Source: Streptomyces sp. XM83C (lineage in GTDB: Bacteria > Actinomycetota > Actinomycetes > Streptomycetales > Streptomycetaceae). Taken from it: a DNA stretch of 38,994 bases. The notes beneath the pieces are model-generated. The model saw nothing but the letters and a program-made list of their open reading frames with translations. It was not told where the DNA came from and did not search any database. Both the position numbers and the translations under genes were made by a program. The stretch lies in NCBI RefSeq assembly GCF_023072675.1, contig NZ_JALLGL010000022.1:1-38994 (forward strand). The letters run 5' to 3'. Shown here piece after piece: positions 1-8,439 of this stretch (position 1 is its first letter; every line of letters begins with the position of its first letter).

Positions 1-798
1 GATCCGCCCGCCCCCGCCGCCGCCGGTGACGTCCTCGCCGAGGCCGAGGACGTGCACGTCCGGCTCGGCACCCGCGAGGTGCTGCACGGGGTGTCCGTCG
101 CCGCCCGCGCGGGCGAGGTGCTCGCCCTCGTCGGACCCAACGGCGCGGGCAAGTCCACGCTGCTCGGCGCACTCGCCGCCGACGTCCCCGTCACCGGCGG
201 GGCCGTACGCGTCCACGGCCGCCCCGCCGGGGCCTGGTCGGCGCCCGAACTCGCCCTGCGCCGGGCGGTGCTGCCCCAGTCGGCGCCGCTGGCGTTCCCC
301 TTCCCGGTCGAGGAGGTCGTCCGGATGGGCCGCGCCCCCTGGGCGGCGCTGGGCCGCGCGGACGACGACGCGGTCGTGGCCCGCGCGATGGCCACGACCG
401 AGGTGAGCGGCTTCGCCGCCCGGCCGTACTCCGCCCTCAGCGGCGGTGAGCGCGCCCGTGTCGCCCTCGCCCGCGTGCTCGCCCAGCAGGCCCCCGTGAT
501 GCTGCTCGACGAGCCGACCGCGGCTCTCGACCTCAGACATCAGGAACTGGTGCTGCGCGTGTGCCGGGAAAGGGCACGTGCCGGGGACGCGGTCGTCGTC
601 GTGCTGCACGACCTCGGCCTGGCGGCTGCCCACGCCCACCGGGTCGCCGTCCTGCGCGACGGCCGGCTGGCCGCCGAGGGCCCTCCGGCCGAGGTGTTCA
701 CCGACCGGCTGCTGACGGAGGTCTACGACCAGCCGGTCGAGGTGCTGCCGCACCCGCGCACCGGCGGGATCCTGGTGACGCCGCGCCGAGACGGCTGA
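1..798 (+). CDS. hmuV: Haem ABC transporter ATP-binding protein HmuV (5' end cut off)
   Basis: ATPase subunit that would power haem import through an HmuU-type permease at the membrane. The frame is open from the first base, so the start lies upstream of the window; the first in-window start, GTG at 52, falls inside a conserved N-terminal strand. Counting from that GTG, Walker A GPNGAGKST is at residues 28-36, the signature is LSGGERARVALARVL, Walker B is VMLLDEPTAALD, and the switch histidine is in VVVLHDLGLAAAHAHRV. The closing LPHPRTGG is typical of HmuV and FhuC-like ATPases. The permease and binding-protein genes would be expected just upstream. A siderophore or B12 transporter ATPase is the main alternative. 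Confidence 0.85.
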   Translation, partial: DPPAPAAAGDVLAEAEDVHVRLGTREVLHGVSVAARAGEVLALVGPNGAGKSTLLGALAADVPVTGGAVRVHGRPAGAWSAPELALRRAVLPQSAPLAFPFPVEEVVRMGRAPWAALGRADDDAVVARAMATTEVSGFAARPYSALSGGERARVALARVLAQQAPVMLLDEPTAALDLRHQELVLRVCRERARAGDAVVVVLHDLGLAAAHAHRVAVLRDGRLAAEGPPAEVFTDRLLTEVYDQPVEVLPHPRTGGILVTPRRDG

Positions 799-806
799 CC
801 GACGGA

Positions 807-822
807 CCGTGGCCGCCCACGG
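807..822. terminator. Small hairpin between convergent genes
   Basis: CCGTGG and CCACGG pair around a four-base loop shortly after the hmuV stop. Further GC-rich inverted repeats follow before the next stop at 887. This is a plausible terminator for the convergent pair, but there is no T-tract and the stem is short. Confidence 0.35.
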
Positions 823-886
823 CCTACGGCGGCCGTACCGCGAACCCCGCGCAGGCGGCTCCTCGAGGCCGCCGCCGGGGGCCGCC

Positions 887-1297
887 TCACAGGCCGAGCC
901 GCGGGATCTCTATCGCGGGGCAGCGGTCCATGACCATGTGCAGACCGGCCGCCCGGGCGCGCTCGTACGCGCCCTCGTCGATCACGTCCAGCTGGAACCA
1001 CACCGCCTTCGCGCCCTTCGCCACCGCCTCGTCCGCGACCTGGCCGGCCAGAGCGCTGTTGACGAACACGTCCACGACGTCCACCTCGAAGGGGATGTCG
1101 GCGAGGGAGGCGTACCCCTTCTCTCCGTGCACCGTCTCGGCCTTCGGATGCACCGGCACGATGCGCTTGCCGAAGCGCTGAAGCCGCTCGGCCACACGGT
1201 AGGCGGCCCGGTTCCGGTTCGAGGACAGGCCCACCACCGCCCAGGTGTCGCCCAGCTCGGTCAGGATCGTGCGGATCGTCGCGTCGTCGCCGTACAA
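887..1297 (-). CDS. CoA-binding domain protein (YccU type)
   Basis: A 136-residue single-domain Rossmann protein of the CoA_binding_2 group. The nucleotide-binding start WAVVGLSSNRNRAAYRVAER is near residues 19-38, followed by the family pattern KRIVPVHPKAETVHGEKGYAS and a central VDVVDVFVN strand. The motif FQLDVIDEGAYERARAAGL and the terminal MDRCPAIEIPRL are typical. Members bind CoA but their biological role is poorly known. The start is TTG, preceded at a good distance by GAGGAG on the minus strand; no ATG or GTG fits as well. It runs towards hmuV and away from the CysS-like gene. Confidence 0.85.
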   Translation of the reverse strand: MYGDDATIRTILTELGDTWAVVGLSSNRNRAAYRVAERLQRFGKRIVPVHPKAETVHGEKGYASLADIPFEVDVVDVFVNSALAGQVADEAVAKGAKAVWFQLDVIDEGAYERARAAGLHMVMDRCPAIEIPRLGL

Positions 1298-1465
1298 GAC
1301 GGGTCTCCTCGATGTCGGTCATGCGTATGGATGTCGGATCGTGCCGGGGCACTGCCGCCCTGACCCCACAACCGCGTGCGGCCCCGCCGGATTCCGCGAG
1401 CGGCACGACCCGCCCGACGTTGTCCGGATCCGTACGACCGCGCTGCGCCTCGCCGCCCACGCGCC

Positions 1466-1471
1466 TACGCT
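1466..1471 (+). promoter_or_regulatory. -10 box TACGCT, leaderless start of CysS-like gene
   Basis: TACGCT is followed by exactly six bases and then the GTG at 1478. This is the usual actinobacterial leaderless arrangement, where transcription starts at the start codon. No clear -35 is visible. Confidence 0.55.
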
Positions 1472-1477
1472 CACTTC

Positions 1478-2359
1478 GTGCTGCGCATCACCGACGACCG
1501 AACCGGCCGACCCGTCGAGGCCGCCCCCGCCCGCCGGGGCCTGACCCGCATCGAGGCGCACACGCCGGGCCGCGATCCCGGCGCCCTGCGCGTCCTCCTC
1601 GTCGCCGACCTGCTCGTGCGTGCCCTGGAACTCGGCGGCACCCCCGTCTGGGCCCTCCTCGACGCCGGGCAGGGTCGGGAGGAGCTGCGCGCGGCAGCCG
1701 CCGCGCTCGGCATGCGCCCGCTGGAGGACGGCCACGCCGCGACGGCCGGCCTGGGGGAGGCGCAGATCGTGCACGTCGCCCAGGACCCGGACGCGGCACC
1801 CCCCGGCGTCCTGCTGAGAGTCGGCCCGGTCGCACCGCCCTCGGACGCCGAGGGCACCGGGCCGGGCGGGGAAAGTGACGCGGTGGGGCCCGTTCGGTCC
1901 GTGCCGGGCGGGGAGGGCGACGGTCCGGGACCCGTGCCGACCGCGGCGGACGCCGGGGACGGCGACCCCGGTTACGGCGCCTCGGCCACCGGCGCTGCGC
2001 TGCCCCCCGGCGCCGACCCCGCCGTCGTACGCCTCGCCCTTCTCTCGGTGCCCCGCACCGCGCCCGCCCGCCTGGACGAGGCGGCCCTCACCGCGGCCGG
2101 TGAGACCCTGGCGCGCTGGCGGCGGGCCGTCGCCGGCTGGGCCAGGAGCCCGTCCCGGCCGATCCCCGACGACGTACGCGCCCGGCTCCGCGCCGCCTGG
2201 GAGGACGATCTGGACCTCCCCGCAGTCCTGGCCGTCCTGCGCGCGGTGGAGGAGGCCGAGCCGGGCGATCCGCCGGAGGGCGCCCGCTTCGAGACGTTCG
2301 TCCACGCCGACCGTCTGCTCGGCCTGGAGCTGGCCCGCGACGTGGGGACGCCGGCGTGA
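1478..2359 (+). CDS. Degenerate cysteinyl-tRNA synthetase-like protein
   Basis: A 293-residue protein resembling the two ends of CysS/MshC enzymes. The N-terminus (LRITDDRTGRPVEAAPARRG, then LRVLLVADLLVRALELGG) follows the CysS opening. The C-terminus (WEDDLDLPAVLAVLRAVEEA, then FVHADRLLGLELARDVG) follows the CysS helical domain. The HIGH-like ATP site, the zinc cysteines and a KMSKS loop are not visible, and the protein is far shorter than the roughly 470 residues of CysS, so aminoacylation is unlikely. A Gly/Pro/Asp-rich linker occupies about residues 127-170. GTG 1478 was chosen because the alignment starts there and a -10 box lies six bases upstream. The stop overlaps the next gene by four bases, so the two are probably one operon. 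Confidence 0.65.
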   Translation: MLRITDDRTGRPVEAAPARRGLTRIEAHTPGRDPGALRVLLVADLLVRALELGGTPVWALLDAGQGREELRAAAAALGMRPLEDGHAATAGLGEAQIVHVAQDPDAAPPGVLLRVGPVAPPSDAEGTGPGGESDAVGPVRSVPGGEGDGPGPVPTAADAGDGDPGYGASATGAALPPGADPAVVRLALLSVPRTAPARLDEAALTAAGETLARWRRAVAGWARSPSRPIPDDVRARLRAAWEDDLDLPAVLAVLRAVEEAEPGDPPEGARFETFVHADRLLGLELARDVGTPA

Positions 2360-2910
2360 ACGCCCGCGCGGGAGCGGGACCGCGGCGGCGTCTGATCGTG
2401 CTGCGGCACGCCAAGTCCGCCTGGCCGGAAGGCGTCCCGGACCACGAGCGGCCCCTCGCGGCGCGCGGCCTGCGTGACGCGCCCGCCGCGGGGCGGGCGC
2501 TCGCCGCCGCGGACCGGCTGCCCGATCTCGCCATGTGCTCCACCGCCGTCCGCGCCCGCCGCACCTGGGAGCTGGCCTCCGCCGAGTGGGGCACCCCACC
2601 GCCCGTGCGCCACGACCCCCGGTTGTACGGCGCCGACGCCGGCACGCTGGTCGACGTGGTTCGGGAGACGCCGCCCGAGACGGGCACCCTGCTGCTCGTC
2701 GGCCACAACCCCGGCCTCGCCGATCTCGTCCTCGCCCTGGCCGGCGACGCCCTGGACGACACCCTCGCCCGGGTCCGCGCCAAGTTCCCCACGTCGGCGA
2801 TCGCCGTCCTCGCCTGGTACGGGCACGACTGGTCCGCGCTGGCCCCGGGTGCCGCCCTGCTGGCGGCGGTGGAGGTGCCGCGCGGCGGTAAGCGGCGGCA
2901 CCGGGGATGA
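2356..2910 (+). CDS. SixA-type histidine phosphatase
   Basis: A 184-residue member of the histidine phosphatase superfamily, SixA branch. The phosphate pocket LRHAKS holds the catalytic His18, HERPLAARG follows, and the second conserved histidine is His117 in LLVGHNPGL. The order and spacing fit SixA, a small phosphatase that removes phosphate from phosphohistidine on signalling or transport proteins. The actual substrate here is unknown. The GTG start overlaps the TGA of the CysS-like gene (GTGA), which implies translational coupling. A Lys/Arg-rich tail ends the protein. Confidence 0.85.
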   Translation: MNARAGAGPRRRLIVLRHAKSAWPEGVPDHERPLAARGLRDAPAAGRALAAADRLPDLAMCSTAVRARRTWELASAEWGTPPPVRHDPRLYGADAGTLVDVVRETPPETGTLLLVGHNPGLADLVLALAGDALDDTLARVRAKFPTSAIAVLAWYGHDWSALAPGAALLAAVEVPRGGKRRHRG

Positions 2911-2931
2911 TCGCGCACCGTCCGGCCCGAT

Positions 2932-2937
2932 TAGGCT
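2932..2937 (+). promoter_or_regulatory. -10 box TAGGCT, leaderless start of YigZ gene
   Basis: TAGGCT is followed by six bases (GGCGGG) and the ATG at 2944. The same leaderless spacing occurs before several other genes in this window. Confidence 0.55.
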
Positions 2938-2943
2938 GGCGGG

Positions 2944-3570
2944 ATGCAGGACGAGTACCGCACGATCGCCCGCGCCGGCGTGCACGAGATAGAGGTCAAC
3001 CGCTCCCGCTTCCTGTGCGCCCTCGCACCGGCGGCCACCGAGCAGGAGGCGCAGGAGTTCATCGCGGCGGTACGCAAGGAGCACGCCGACGCCACGCACA
3101 ACTGCTGGGCGTACGTCATCGGCGCCGACGCCGCCGTGCAGAAGGCCAGCGACGACGGCGAACCCGGCGGCACCGCGGGCGTGCCCATGCTCCAGATGCT
3201 GCTGCGCCGCGACATGCGGTACGTCGTCGCCGTCGTCACCCGCTACTTCGGCGGCGTCAAGCTCGGCGCGGGCGGCCTGATCAGGGCGTACGGCGGTGCC
3301 GTGGGGGAGGCGCTGGACGCGCTCGGCACGATCACCCGTCGCCGGTTCCGGCTCGCCACCGTCACCGTCGACCACCAGCGCGCCGGCAAGGTGCAGAACG
3401 ACCTGCGGTCCACCGGCCGGGAGGTGCGGGACGTGCGGTACGGCGAGGCCGTCACCCTGGAGATCGCGCTGCCCGACGCCGACGTGGACGCCTTCCGCGC
3501 CTGGCTCGCCGACGCCACCGCGGGCACGGCCACGTTCGAGCTGGGCGGCGAGGCGTACGGAGACGCCTGA
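2944..3570 (+). CDS. YigZ/IMPACT family protein
   Basis: A 208-residue protein of the UPF0029 (IMPACT N-terminal) family with the second DUF1949-type domain. Diagnostic stretches are EVNRSRFLCALAP near the start, THNCWAY, DDGEPGGTAG and YFGGVKLGAGGLIRAYG around residues 100-117; the last 70 or so residues form the small ferredoxin-like C-terminal domain. Bacterial members are conserved but without a firm function; the eukaryotic homologue affects translation control through GCN1/GCN2. It appears to be a single-gene unit with its own leaderless promoter. Confidence 0.9.
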   Translation: MQDEYRTIARAGVHEIEVNRSRFLCALAPAATEQEAQEFIAAVRKEHADATHNCWAYVIGADAAVQKASDDGEPGGTAGVPMLQMLLRRDMRYVVAVVTRYFGGVKLGAGGLIRAYGGAVGEALDALGTITRRRFRLATVTVDHQRAGKVQNDLRSTGREVRDVRYGEAVTLEIALPDADVDAFRAWLADATAGTATFELGGEAYGDA

Positions 3571-3672
3571 ACAGAACGGCAGTTCCGACAAAAGGGATAT
3601 AAGGGTGGCGGACGCGGGGTGGTGTGACGGGGCGATACGTGAGTGACCGCCCGTGATGTCAGACCCGGCCGT

Positions 3673-3678
3673 TAGTCT
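3673..3678 (+). promoter_or_regulatory. -10 box TAGTCT before sbcD
   Basis: TAGTCT ends eight bases before the sbcD ATG. The site fits a leaderless or nearly leaderless transcript for the sbcD-sbcC pair. Confidence 0.45.
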
Positions 3679-3686
3679 CGGGGATC

Positions 3687-4850
3687 ATGCGACTGCTGCA
3701 CACCTCCGACTGGCATCTGGGCCGGGCCTTCCACCGGGTGCCGATGCTCGACGCCCAGGCCGCGTTCGTCGACCACCTCGTGGCGACCGTGCGCGAGCGC
3801 GAGGTGGAAGCGGTGGTCGTCGCCGGGGACGTGTACGACCGCGCGGTGCCCCCGCTCTCCGCGATCGAACTGTTCGACACCGCCCTGCACCGGCTCGCCG
3901 CCCTCGGCGTGCCGACGATCATGATCTCCGGCAACCACGACTCCGCCCGCCGCCTCGGCGTCGGCGCCGGCCTCATCGAACAGGCCGGCATCCATCTGCG
4001 GACCGACCCCGCCGCCTGCGGCACCCCGGTCGTGCTGCGGGACGCCCACGGCGACGTCGCCTTCTACGGTCTGCCCTATCTCGAACCGGCCCTGGTGAAG
4101 GACGAGTTCGCGGTGGACAGGCCCGGCCACGAGGCCGTCCTCGCCGCCGCCATGGACCGCGTCCGCGCCGACCTCGCCGCACGCGCCCCCGGCACCCGCT
4201 CCGTCGTCCTCGCGCACGCCTTCGTCACCGGCGGCCGGGGCAGCGACAGCGAACGCGACATCACCGTCGGCGGCGTGGCCGCCGTCCCCGCCGCCGTCTT
4301 CGACGGCGTCGACTACGCCGCCCTCGGCCATCTGCACGGCTGCCAGACCATCACCGACCGCGTCCGCTACTCCGGCTCCCCCCTGCCGTACTCCTTCTCC
4401 GAGGCCGACCACCGCAAGTCCATGTGGCTCGTCGACCTCGGCGCCGACGGCTCCGTCACCGCCGAACGCGTCGACTGCCCCGTGCCCCGCCCCCTCGCCC
4501 GCCTGCGCGGCACCCTCGACGACCTCCTCGCCGACCCCGCCCTCACCGTCCATGAGGACGCCTGGGTGGAGGCCACCCTCACCGACCCCGTCCGCCCCGC
4601 CGACCCCATGGCCCGCCTCAGCGAACGCTTCCCGCACACCCTCAGCCTCCTCTTCGACCCCGACCGCACCCCCGACGACCCCTCCGTCACCTACGCGCGG
4701 CGCCTGGCCGGCCGCAGCGACCAGCAGATCGCCGAGGACTTCGTCACCCACGTGCGCGGCGCCGGACCCGACCGGCACGAACAGACCGTCCTGCGCGACG
4801 CGTTCGACGCGGTCCGCGCCGACGACGCCGTGCGGGAGGTGGCCCGGTGA
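3687..4850 (+). CDS. sbcD: Exonuclease subunit SbcD (Mre11 homologue)
   Basis: The nuclease subunit of the SbcCD complex, which cleaves hairpins and DNA ends during repair and fork processing. The 387-residue length is normal. Metallophosphoesterase motifs appear in order: TSDWHLG near residues 7-12, VVAGDVYDRAVPP, MISGNHDSARR, VLAHAFVTGG and ALGHLHGCQ. The C-terminal part is the usual capping domain. sbcC follows after 31 bases on the same strand, the standard arrangement. Confidence 0.95.
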   Translation: MRLLHTSDWHLGRAFHRVPMLDAQAAFVDHLVATVREREVEAVVVAGDVYDRAVPPLSAIELFDTALHRLAALGVPTIMISGNHDSARRLGVGAGLIEQAGIHLRTDPAACGTPVVLRDAHGDVAFYGLPYLEPALVKDEFAVDRPGHEAVLAAAMDRVRADLAARAPGTRSVVLAHAFVTGGRGSDSERDITVGGVAAVPAAVFDGVDYAALGHLHGCQTITDRVRYSGSPLPYSFSEADHRKSMWLVDLGADGSVTAERVDCPVPRPLARLRGTLDDLLADPALTVHEDAWVEATLTDPVRPADPMARLSERFPHTLSLLFDPDRTPDDPSVTYARRLAGRSDQQIAEDFVTHVRGAGPDRHEQTVLRDAFDAVRADDAVREVAR

Positions 4851-4881
4851 CACCCGCCGCCCGGCACGAGAGGGCCGCCGT

Positions 4882-7872
4882 ATGAGACTGCACCGGCTCG
4901 ACATCACCGCCTTCGGACCCTTCGGCGGCACCCAGAGCGTCGACTTCGACGCGCTGTCCGCCGCCGGACTGTTCCTGCTGCACGGCCCCACCGGCGCCGG
5001 AAAGACCTCCGTCCTCGACGCCGTGTGCTACGCGCTGTACGGCTCCGTGCCCGGCGCCCGCCAGAGCGGCCAGGGCACGTCCCTGCGCAGCGACCACGCC
5101 GCGCCCGACACCCGCACCGAGGTCACCCTCGACCTCACCGTCGCCGGACGCCGCCTGGAGATCACCCGCCAACCGCCGTGGGAGCGGCCCAAGCTGCGCG
5201 GCACGGGCATGACCACCGACAAGGCCCAGACCTGGCTGCGCGAGTACGACGCCACCGCAGGCACCTGGAAGGACCTCAGCCGCTCCCACCAGGAGATCGG
5301 CGAGGAGATCACCCAGCTCATCGGCATGAGCCGGGAACAGTTCTGCCAGGTCGTCCTGCTGCCCCAGGGCGACTTCGCGCGCTTCCTGCGCGCCGACGCC
5401 GAGGCCCGCGGCCGGCTCCTCGGCCGGCTCTTCGACACCCAGCGCTTCGCCGACGTCGAGAAACGGCTCGCCGACCGCCGCCGCGCCGCCGAGGCCCGCG
5501 TCCGCGAAGGCGACGCCGCGCTCCTCGCCGACGCCCACCGCATGCAGCAGGCCGCCGGCACCGCCATGGAGCTGCCCGAGCTGACGCCCGGCGAGCCCGG
5601 CCTCGCCGACACCGTCCTCACCGCCGCCGCCGTCGCCCGCACCACCGCCCGCGAACAGCTCGACATCGCCCGCTGCCGGCTCGACGCCGCCGAGTCCGCC
5701 CACGCCGCCGCCGACCGCGCCCTCGCAGACGCCCGCGAACTGGCCCGGCTGCAACGCCGGTTCACCGAGGCGCAGGAGCGGGCCCGGCGGCTGGAGGAGG
5801 ACGCCGACGCCCACCGCGCGGCACAGGCCCGCATGGAGCGCGCCCGTAAGGCGGAGACCGTCGCCCCCGCCCTGGAACTGCGGGAGGCCGCCGAGACCGA
5901 GCACCGGCGCGCCGCCGCCGCGGAGGCCGCCGTCCGCGCCCGGCTGCCCCGGCACCTCTCCGACGCCGGCGCAGCCGGACTCGCCGCCGCCGCCCGCCGC
6001 GCCGCCGAGGAACTGGGCGGCCTGGACGCCGCCCGCCGCGCCGAACAGCGCCTGACCGCCCTCCTCGCCGAACGCGCCGACCTGGACCGGCAGGAACGCG
6101 CCGACGACGAGATCCTCGCCGACGCCGACGGCTGGCTCACCGGCTGGGACGACACCCGCGCCGCCCTCCAGACCCGTATCGACACCGCCCAGGACGCGGC
6201 GGCCCGCGCCGAACAGCTCGCCGAACGCCACGAGGCCGCACGGCAGCGGCTCGCCGCCGCCGCGCTCCGCGACCGCCTCACCGCCGAGGCAGAGCAGGCC
6301 GCCGCCGACGAACGGGCCGCCCACGCCCGCGAACTCGCCGCCAGGGAGGACTGGCTCGACGTCCGCGAACGCCGCCTGAGCGGCATCGCCGCCGAACTCG
6401 CCGCCGGCCTCACCGACGGCGAACCCTGCGCCGTCTGCGGCGCCACCGACCACCCCGCCCCCGCCCGCAAGGACGCCGGGCACGTCGACCGCACCGCCGA
6501 GGAACAGGCCCTCGCCGCCTGCCGGCGCGCCGAGGAGGAACACGCCCGGCGCGAACGGCAACTGAGCGCCGTACGCGAGAAACTGGCCGCCGCGACCGCC
6601 GAGGCCGGCGACACCCCCACCGCCGACCTCGCCCGCGAGGCAGACACCCTCGAACAGCAGTGGGCCGAGGCCCGCCGCGCCGCCTCCGCCCTGCACGCCG
6701 CCCACGAGGAACTCCGGCGCGCCGAGGAGGAGCACCGGCGGCGCACCACCGCCCGGCAGGAGGCGCAGCTGCGCGCCGCGTCCCGGGCCGCCCGCCGCGA
6801 CACCCTCGACCGCGAGCGCGCCCTGCTGGAGTCCGAGCTGGCCGAGGCCCGCGGCACCGCCGACAGCGTCGCCGACCGCGCCGACCGGCTCCAGCGGCAG
6901 GCCGACCTGTTCACCGAGGCCGCCGACGCCGCCCGTCTCGCCGAGGACACCGCCCGCCGCCTGAAGGACGCCGACGCGCGGCTCGCCGACGCCGCGTTCC
7001 GCGCCGGGTTCGCCACCCCGCGGGACGCTGCCGCCGCCCTCCTCGACGCCGCCGGCCACCGCGAGCTGCAGAGCCGCCTCGACGCCCGGCAGTCAGAGGA
7101 GGCCGCCGTCCGCGCGATCCTCGCCGAGGCCGACACCGCGACCGCCGCGCAGCGCCCCCCGGTCGCCCTGGCCGACGCGGAGCAGACCGCCGCCACCGCC
7201 GCCCGCCGGCTGCGCGACGCCGCCTCCGCGCGGGACGCCGCCGCCCGCCGCTGCGAGGAACTGGACCGGCTGTCCCGGCGGGCCACCGCCTTTGCACGCC
7301 GCCTCGCCCCCCTCCGCGAGGAGTACGACCGCGTGGCACGCCTCGCCGCCCTCACCGCCGGTACGTCGGCAGAGAACACGCGCCGCATGCGCCTGGAGTC
7401 GTACGTGCTGGCCGCCCGCCTGGAACAGGTGGCCGCCGCCGCGACCGCACGCCTCGAGCGCATGTCCTCGGGCCGGTACACCCTCGTCCACTCCGACGAC
7501 CGCACCGGCCGCGGACGCAGCGGCCTCGGCCTGCACGTCGTGGACGCCTGGACCGGGCGGGAACGGGACACGGCCACCCTGTCCGGCGGCGAGACCTTCT
7601 TCGCCTCGCTCGCCCTCGCCCTGGGCCTGGCCGACGTCGTCACCGACGAGGCCGGAGGGGTGCGGCTCGACACCCTCTTCATCGACGAGGGTTTCGGCAG
7701 CCTCGACGACCAGACCCTCGACGAGGTCCTCGACGTCCTCGACTCCCTGCGGGAACGCGACCGCAGCGTCGGCATCGTCAGCCACGTCCCCGACCTCAGA
7801 CGCCGCATCCACGCCCAGCTGGAGGTCGTCAAGGGCAGATCGGGGTCCGTGCTGCGGCAGCGAGGTCACTGA
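4882..7872 (+). CDS. sbcC: SbcC nuclease ATPase (Rad50-like SMC protein)
   Basis: A 996-residue SMC-type ATPase that partners SbcD. It has Walker A GPTGAGKT at residues 35-42, the Q-loop region FCQVVLLPQGDFARFL, a long Ala/Arg/Glu-rich antiparallel coiled coil, and a zinc hook CAVC at Cys516 and Cys519. The signature LSGGETFFASLALALGLAD and Walker B DTLFIDEGFGSLD lie near the C-terminus. The frame is open far upstream inside sbcD, but ATG 4882 is the real start: it begins the conserved MRLHRLDITAFGPFGG and has GAGAGGG seven bases upstream. The stop overlaps the convergent lrp-type gene by seven bases, so the two transcripts overlap at their 3' ends. Confidence 0.95.
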   Translation: MRLHRLDITAFGPFGGTQSVDFDALSAAGLFLLHGPTGAGKTSVLDAVCYALYGSVPGARQSGQGTSLRSDHAAPDTRTEVTLDLTVAGRRLEITRQPPWERPKLRGTGMTTDKAQTWLREYDATAGTWKDLSRSHQEIGEEITQLIGMSREQFCQVVLLPQGDFARFLRADAEARGRLLGRLFDTQRFADVEKRLADRRRAAEARVREGDAALLADAHRMQQAAGTAMELPELTPGEPGLADTVLTAAAVARTTAREQLDIARCRLDAAESAHAAADRALADARELARLQRRFTEAQERARRLEEDADAHRAAQARMERARKAETVAPALELREAAETEHRRAAAAEAAVRARLPRHLSDAGAAGLAAAARRAAEELGGLDAARRAEQRLTALLAERADLDRQERADDEILADADGWLTGWDDTRAALQTRIDTAQDAAARAEQLAERHEAARQRLAAAALRDRLTAEAEQAAADERAAHARELAAREDWLDVRERRLSGIAAELAAGLTDGEPCAVCGATDHPAPARKDAGHVDRTAEEQALAACRRAEEEHARRERQLSAVREKLAAATAEAGDTPTADLAREADTLEQQWAEARRAASALHAAHEELRRAEEEHRRRTTARQEAQLRAASRAARRDTLDRERALLESELAEARGTADSVADRADRLQRQADLFTEAADAARLAEDTARRLKDADARLADAAFRAGFATPRDAAAALLDAAGHRELQSRLDARQSEEAAVRAILAEADTATAAQRPPVALADAEQTAATAARRLRDAASARDAAARRCEELDRLSRRATAFARRLAPLREEYDRVARLAALTAGTSAENTRRMRLESYVLAARLEQVAAAATARLERMSSGRYTLVHSDDRTGRGRSGLGLHVVDAWTGRERDTATLSGGETFFASLALALGLADVVTDEAGGVRLDTLFIDEGFGSLDDQTLDEVLDVLDSLRERDRSVGIVSHVPDLRRRIHAQLEVVKGRSGSVLRQRGH

Positions 7873-8312
7873 GCGAGCGGACGGCGCGGCAGCGGCGAGG
7901 AGTACACGATGCTCGTGGTCACCGAGCCCAGCGCGCCGATCTTCCCCGACACCTCCTCCAGATGCCGCATGGAGCGGGCGGCGACCTTGATGACGAAGCA
8001 GTCGTCGCCCGTCACATGGTGCGCCTCCAGGATCTCCGGCGTCGCCGCGACCAGATCGTGGAACGGCTTGTAGTTGCCGGTCGGATAGCGCAGCCGCACG
8101 AACGCCAGGAGCGGCAGGCCCAGCCGCTCCGGGTCCACCACGGCGGCGTACCCCTGGATGACGCCGGCCTCCTCCAGCCGCCGTACCCGCTCGGTCACCG
8201 CGCTCGGCGACATGGACACGGCCCTCGCCAGCTCGGCGTAGCTCGCCCGGCCGTCCCGCTGGAGGACGTCCAGGATGCGCCAGTCGGTGGCGTCCGGGGA
8301 AAACTCGGTCAT
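7866..8312 (-). CDS. Lrp/AsnC-family transcriptional regulator
   Basis: A 148-residue regulator with the usual two parts. An N-terminal helix-turn-helix (DWRILDVLQRDGRASYAELARAV with recognition region SPSAVTERVRRLEEAGVI) is followed by a C-terminal RAM domain that binds amino acids and sets oligomer state. ATG 8312 begins at the normal family position; the longer frame adds twelve non-conserved residues. It is divergent from the rhodanese gene, with 127 bases between them, so it probably controls itself and that gene. Which amino acid it senses cannot be read from the sequence. Confidence 0.9.
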   Translation of the reverse strand: MTEFSPDATDWRILDVLQRDGRASYAELARAVSMSPSAVTERVRRLEEAGVIQGYAAVVDPERLGLPLLAFVRLRYPTGNYKPFHDLVAATPEILEAHHVTGDDCFVIKVAARSMRHLEEVSGKIGALGSVTTSIVYSSPLPRRPLAQ

Positions 8313-8327
8313 CCCCGAGGGATAGCA

Positions 8328-8338
8328 GGGGAATCCCC
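8328..8338. promoter_or_regulatory. GGGGAATCCCC palindrome upstream of lrp-type gene
   Basis: An 11-base palindrome (four G, AAT, four C) sits 16 bases upstream of the regulator start, in the divergent region. It could be an operator for self-control. The assignment rests on position and symmetry only. Confidence 0.3.
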
Positions 8339-8371
8339 GGCGGATCAAGGGGTCAGGCCGTGGAACTCTCC

Positions 8372-8400
8372 TTCCGGGGGATGATCAAGGACCGTAGATT
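8372..8400 (+). promoter_or_regulatory. Promoter of rhodanese gene
   Basis: A -10 box TAGATT (8395-8400) has TTCCGG at the -35 position 17 bases upstream. Transcription would begin near 8406, leaving a leader of about 34 bases that contains GAAAGG nine bases before the ATG. Confidence 0.4.
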
Positions 8401-8439
8401 TCCGGTCATCGGATCACCGCCCACGAAAGGCACCGGACG

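Noticed and set aside
4744..7059. Long minus-strand open frames opposite sbcC
   Set aside because: Low-complexity Gly/Ala/Val or Arg/Ser composition expected from antisense of a coiled-coil gene; sbcC is unmistakable.
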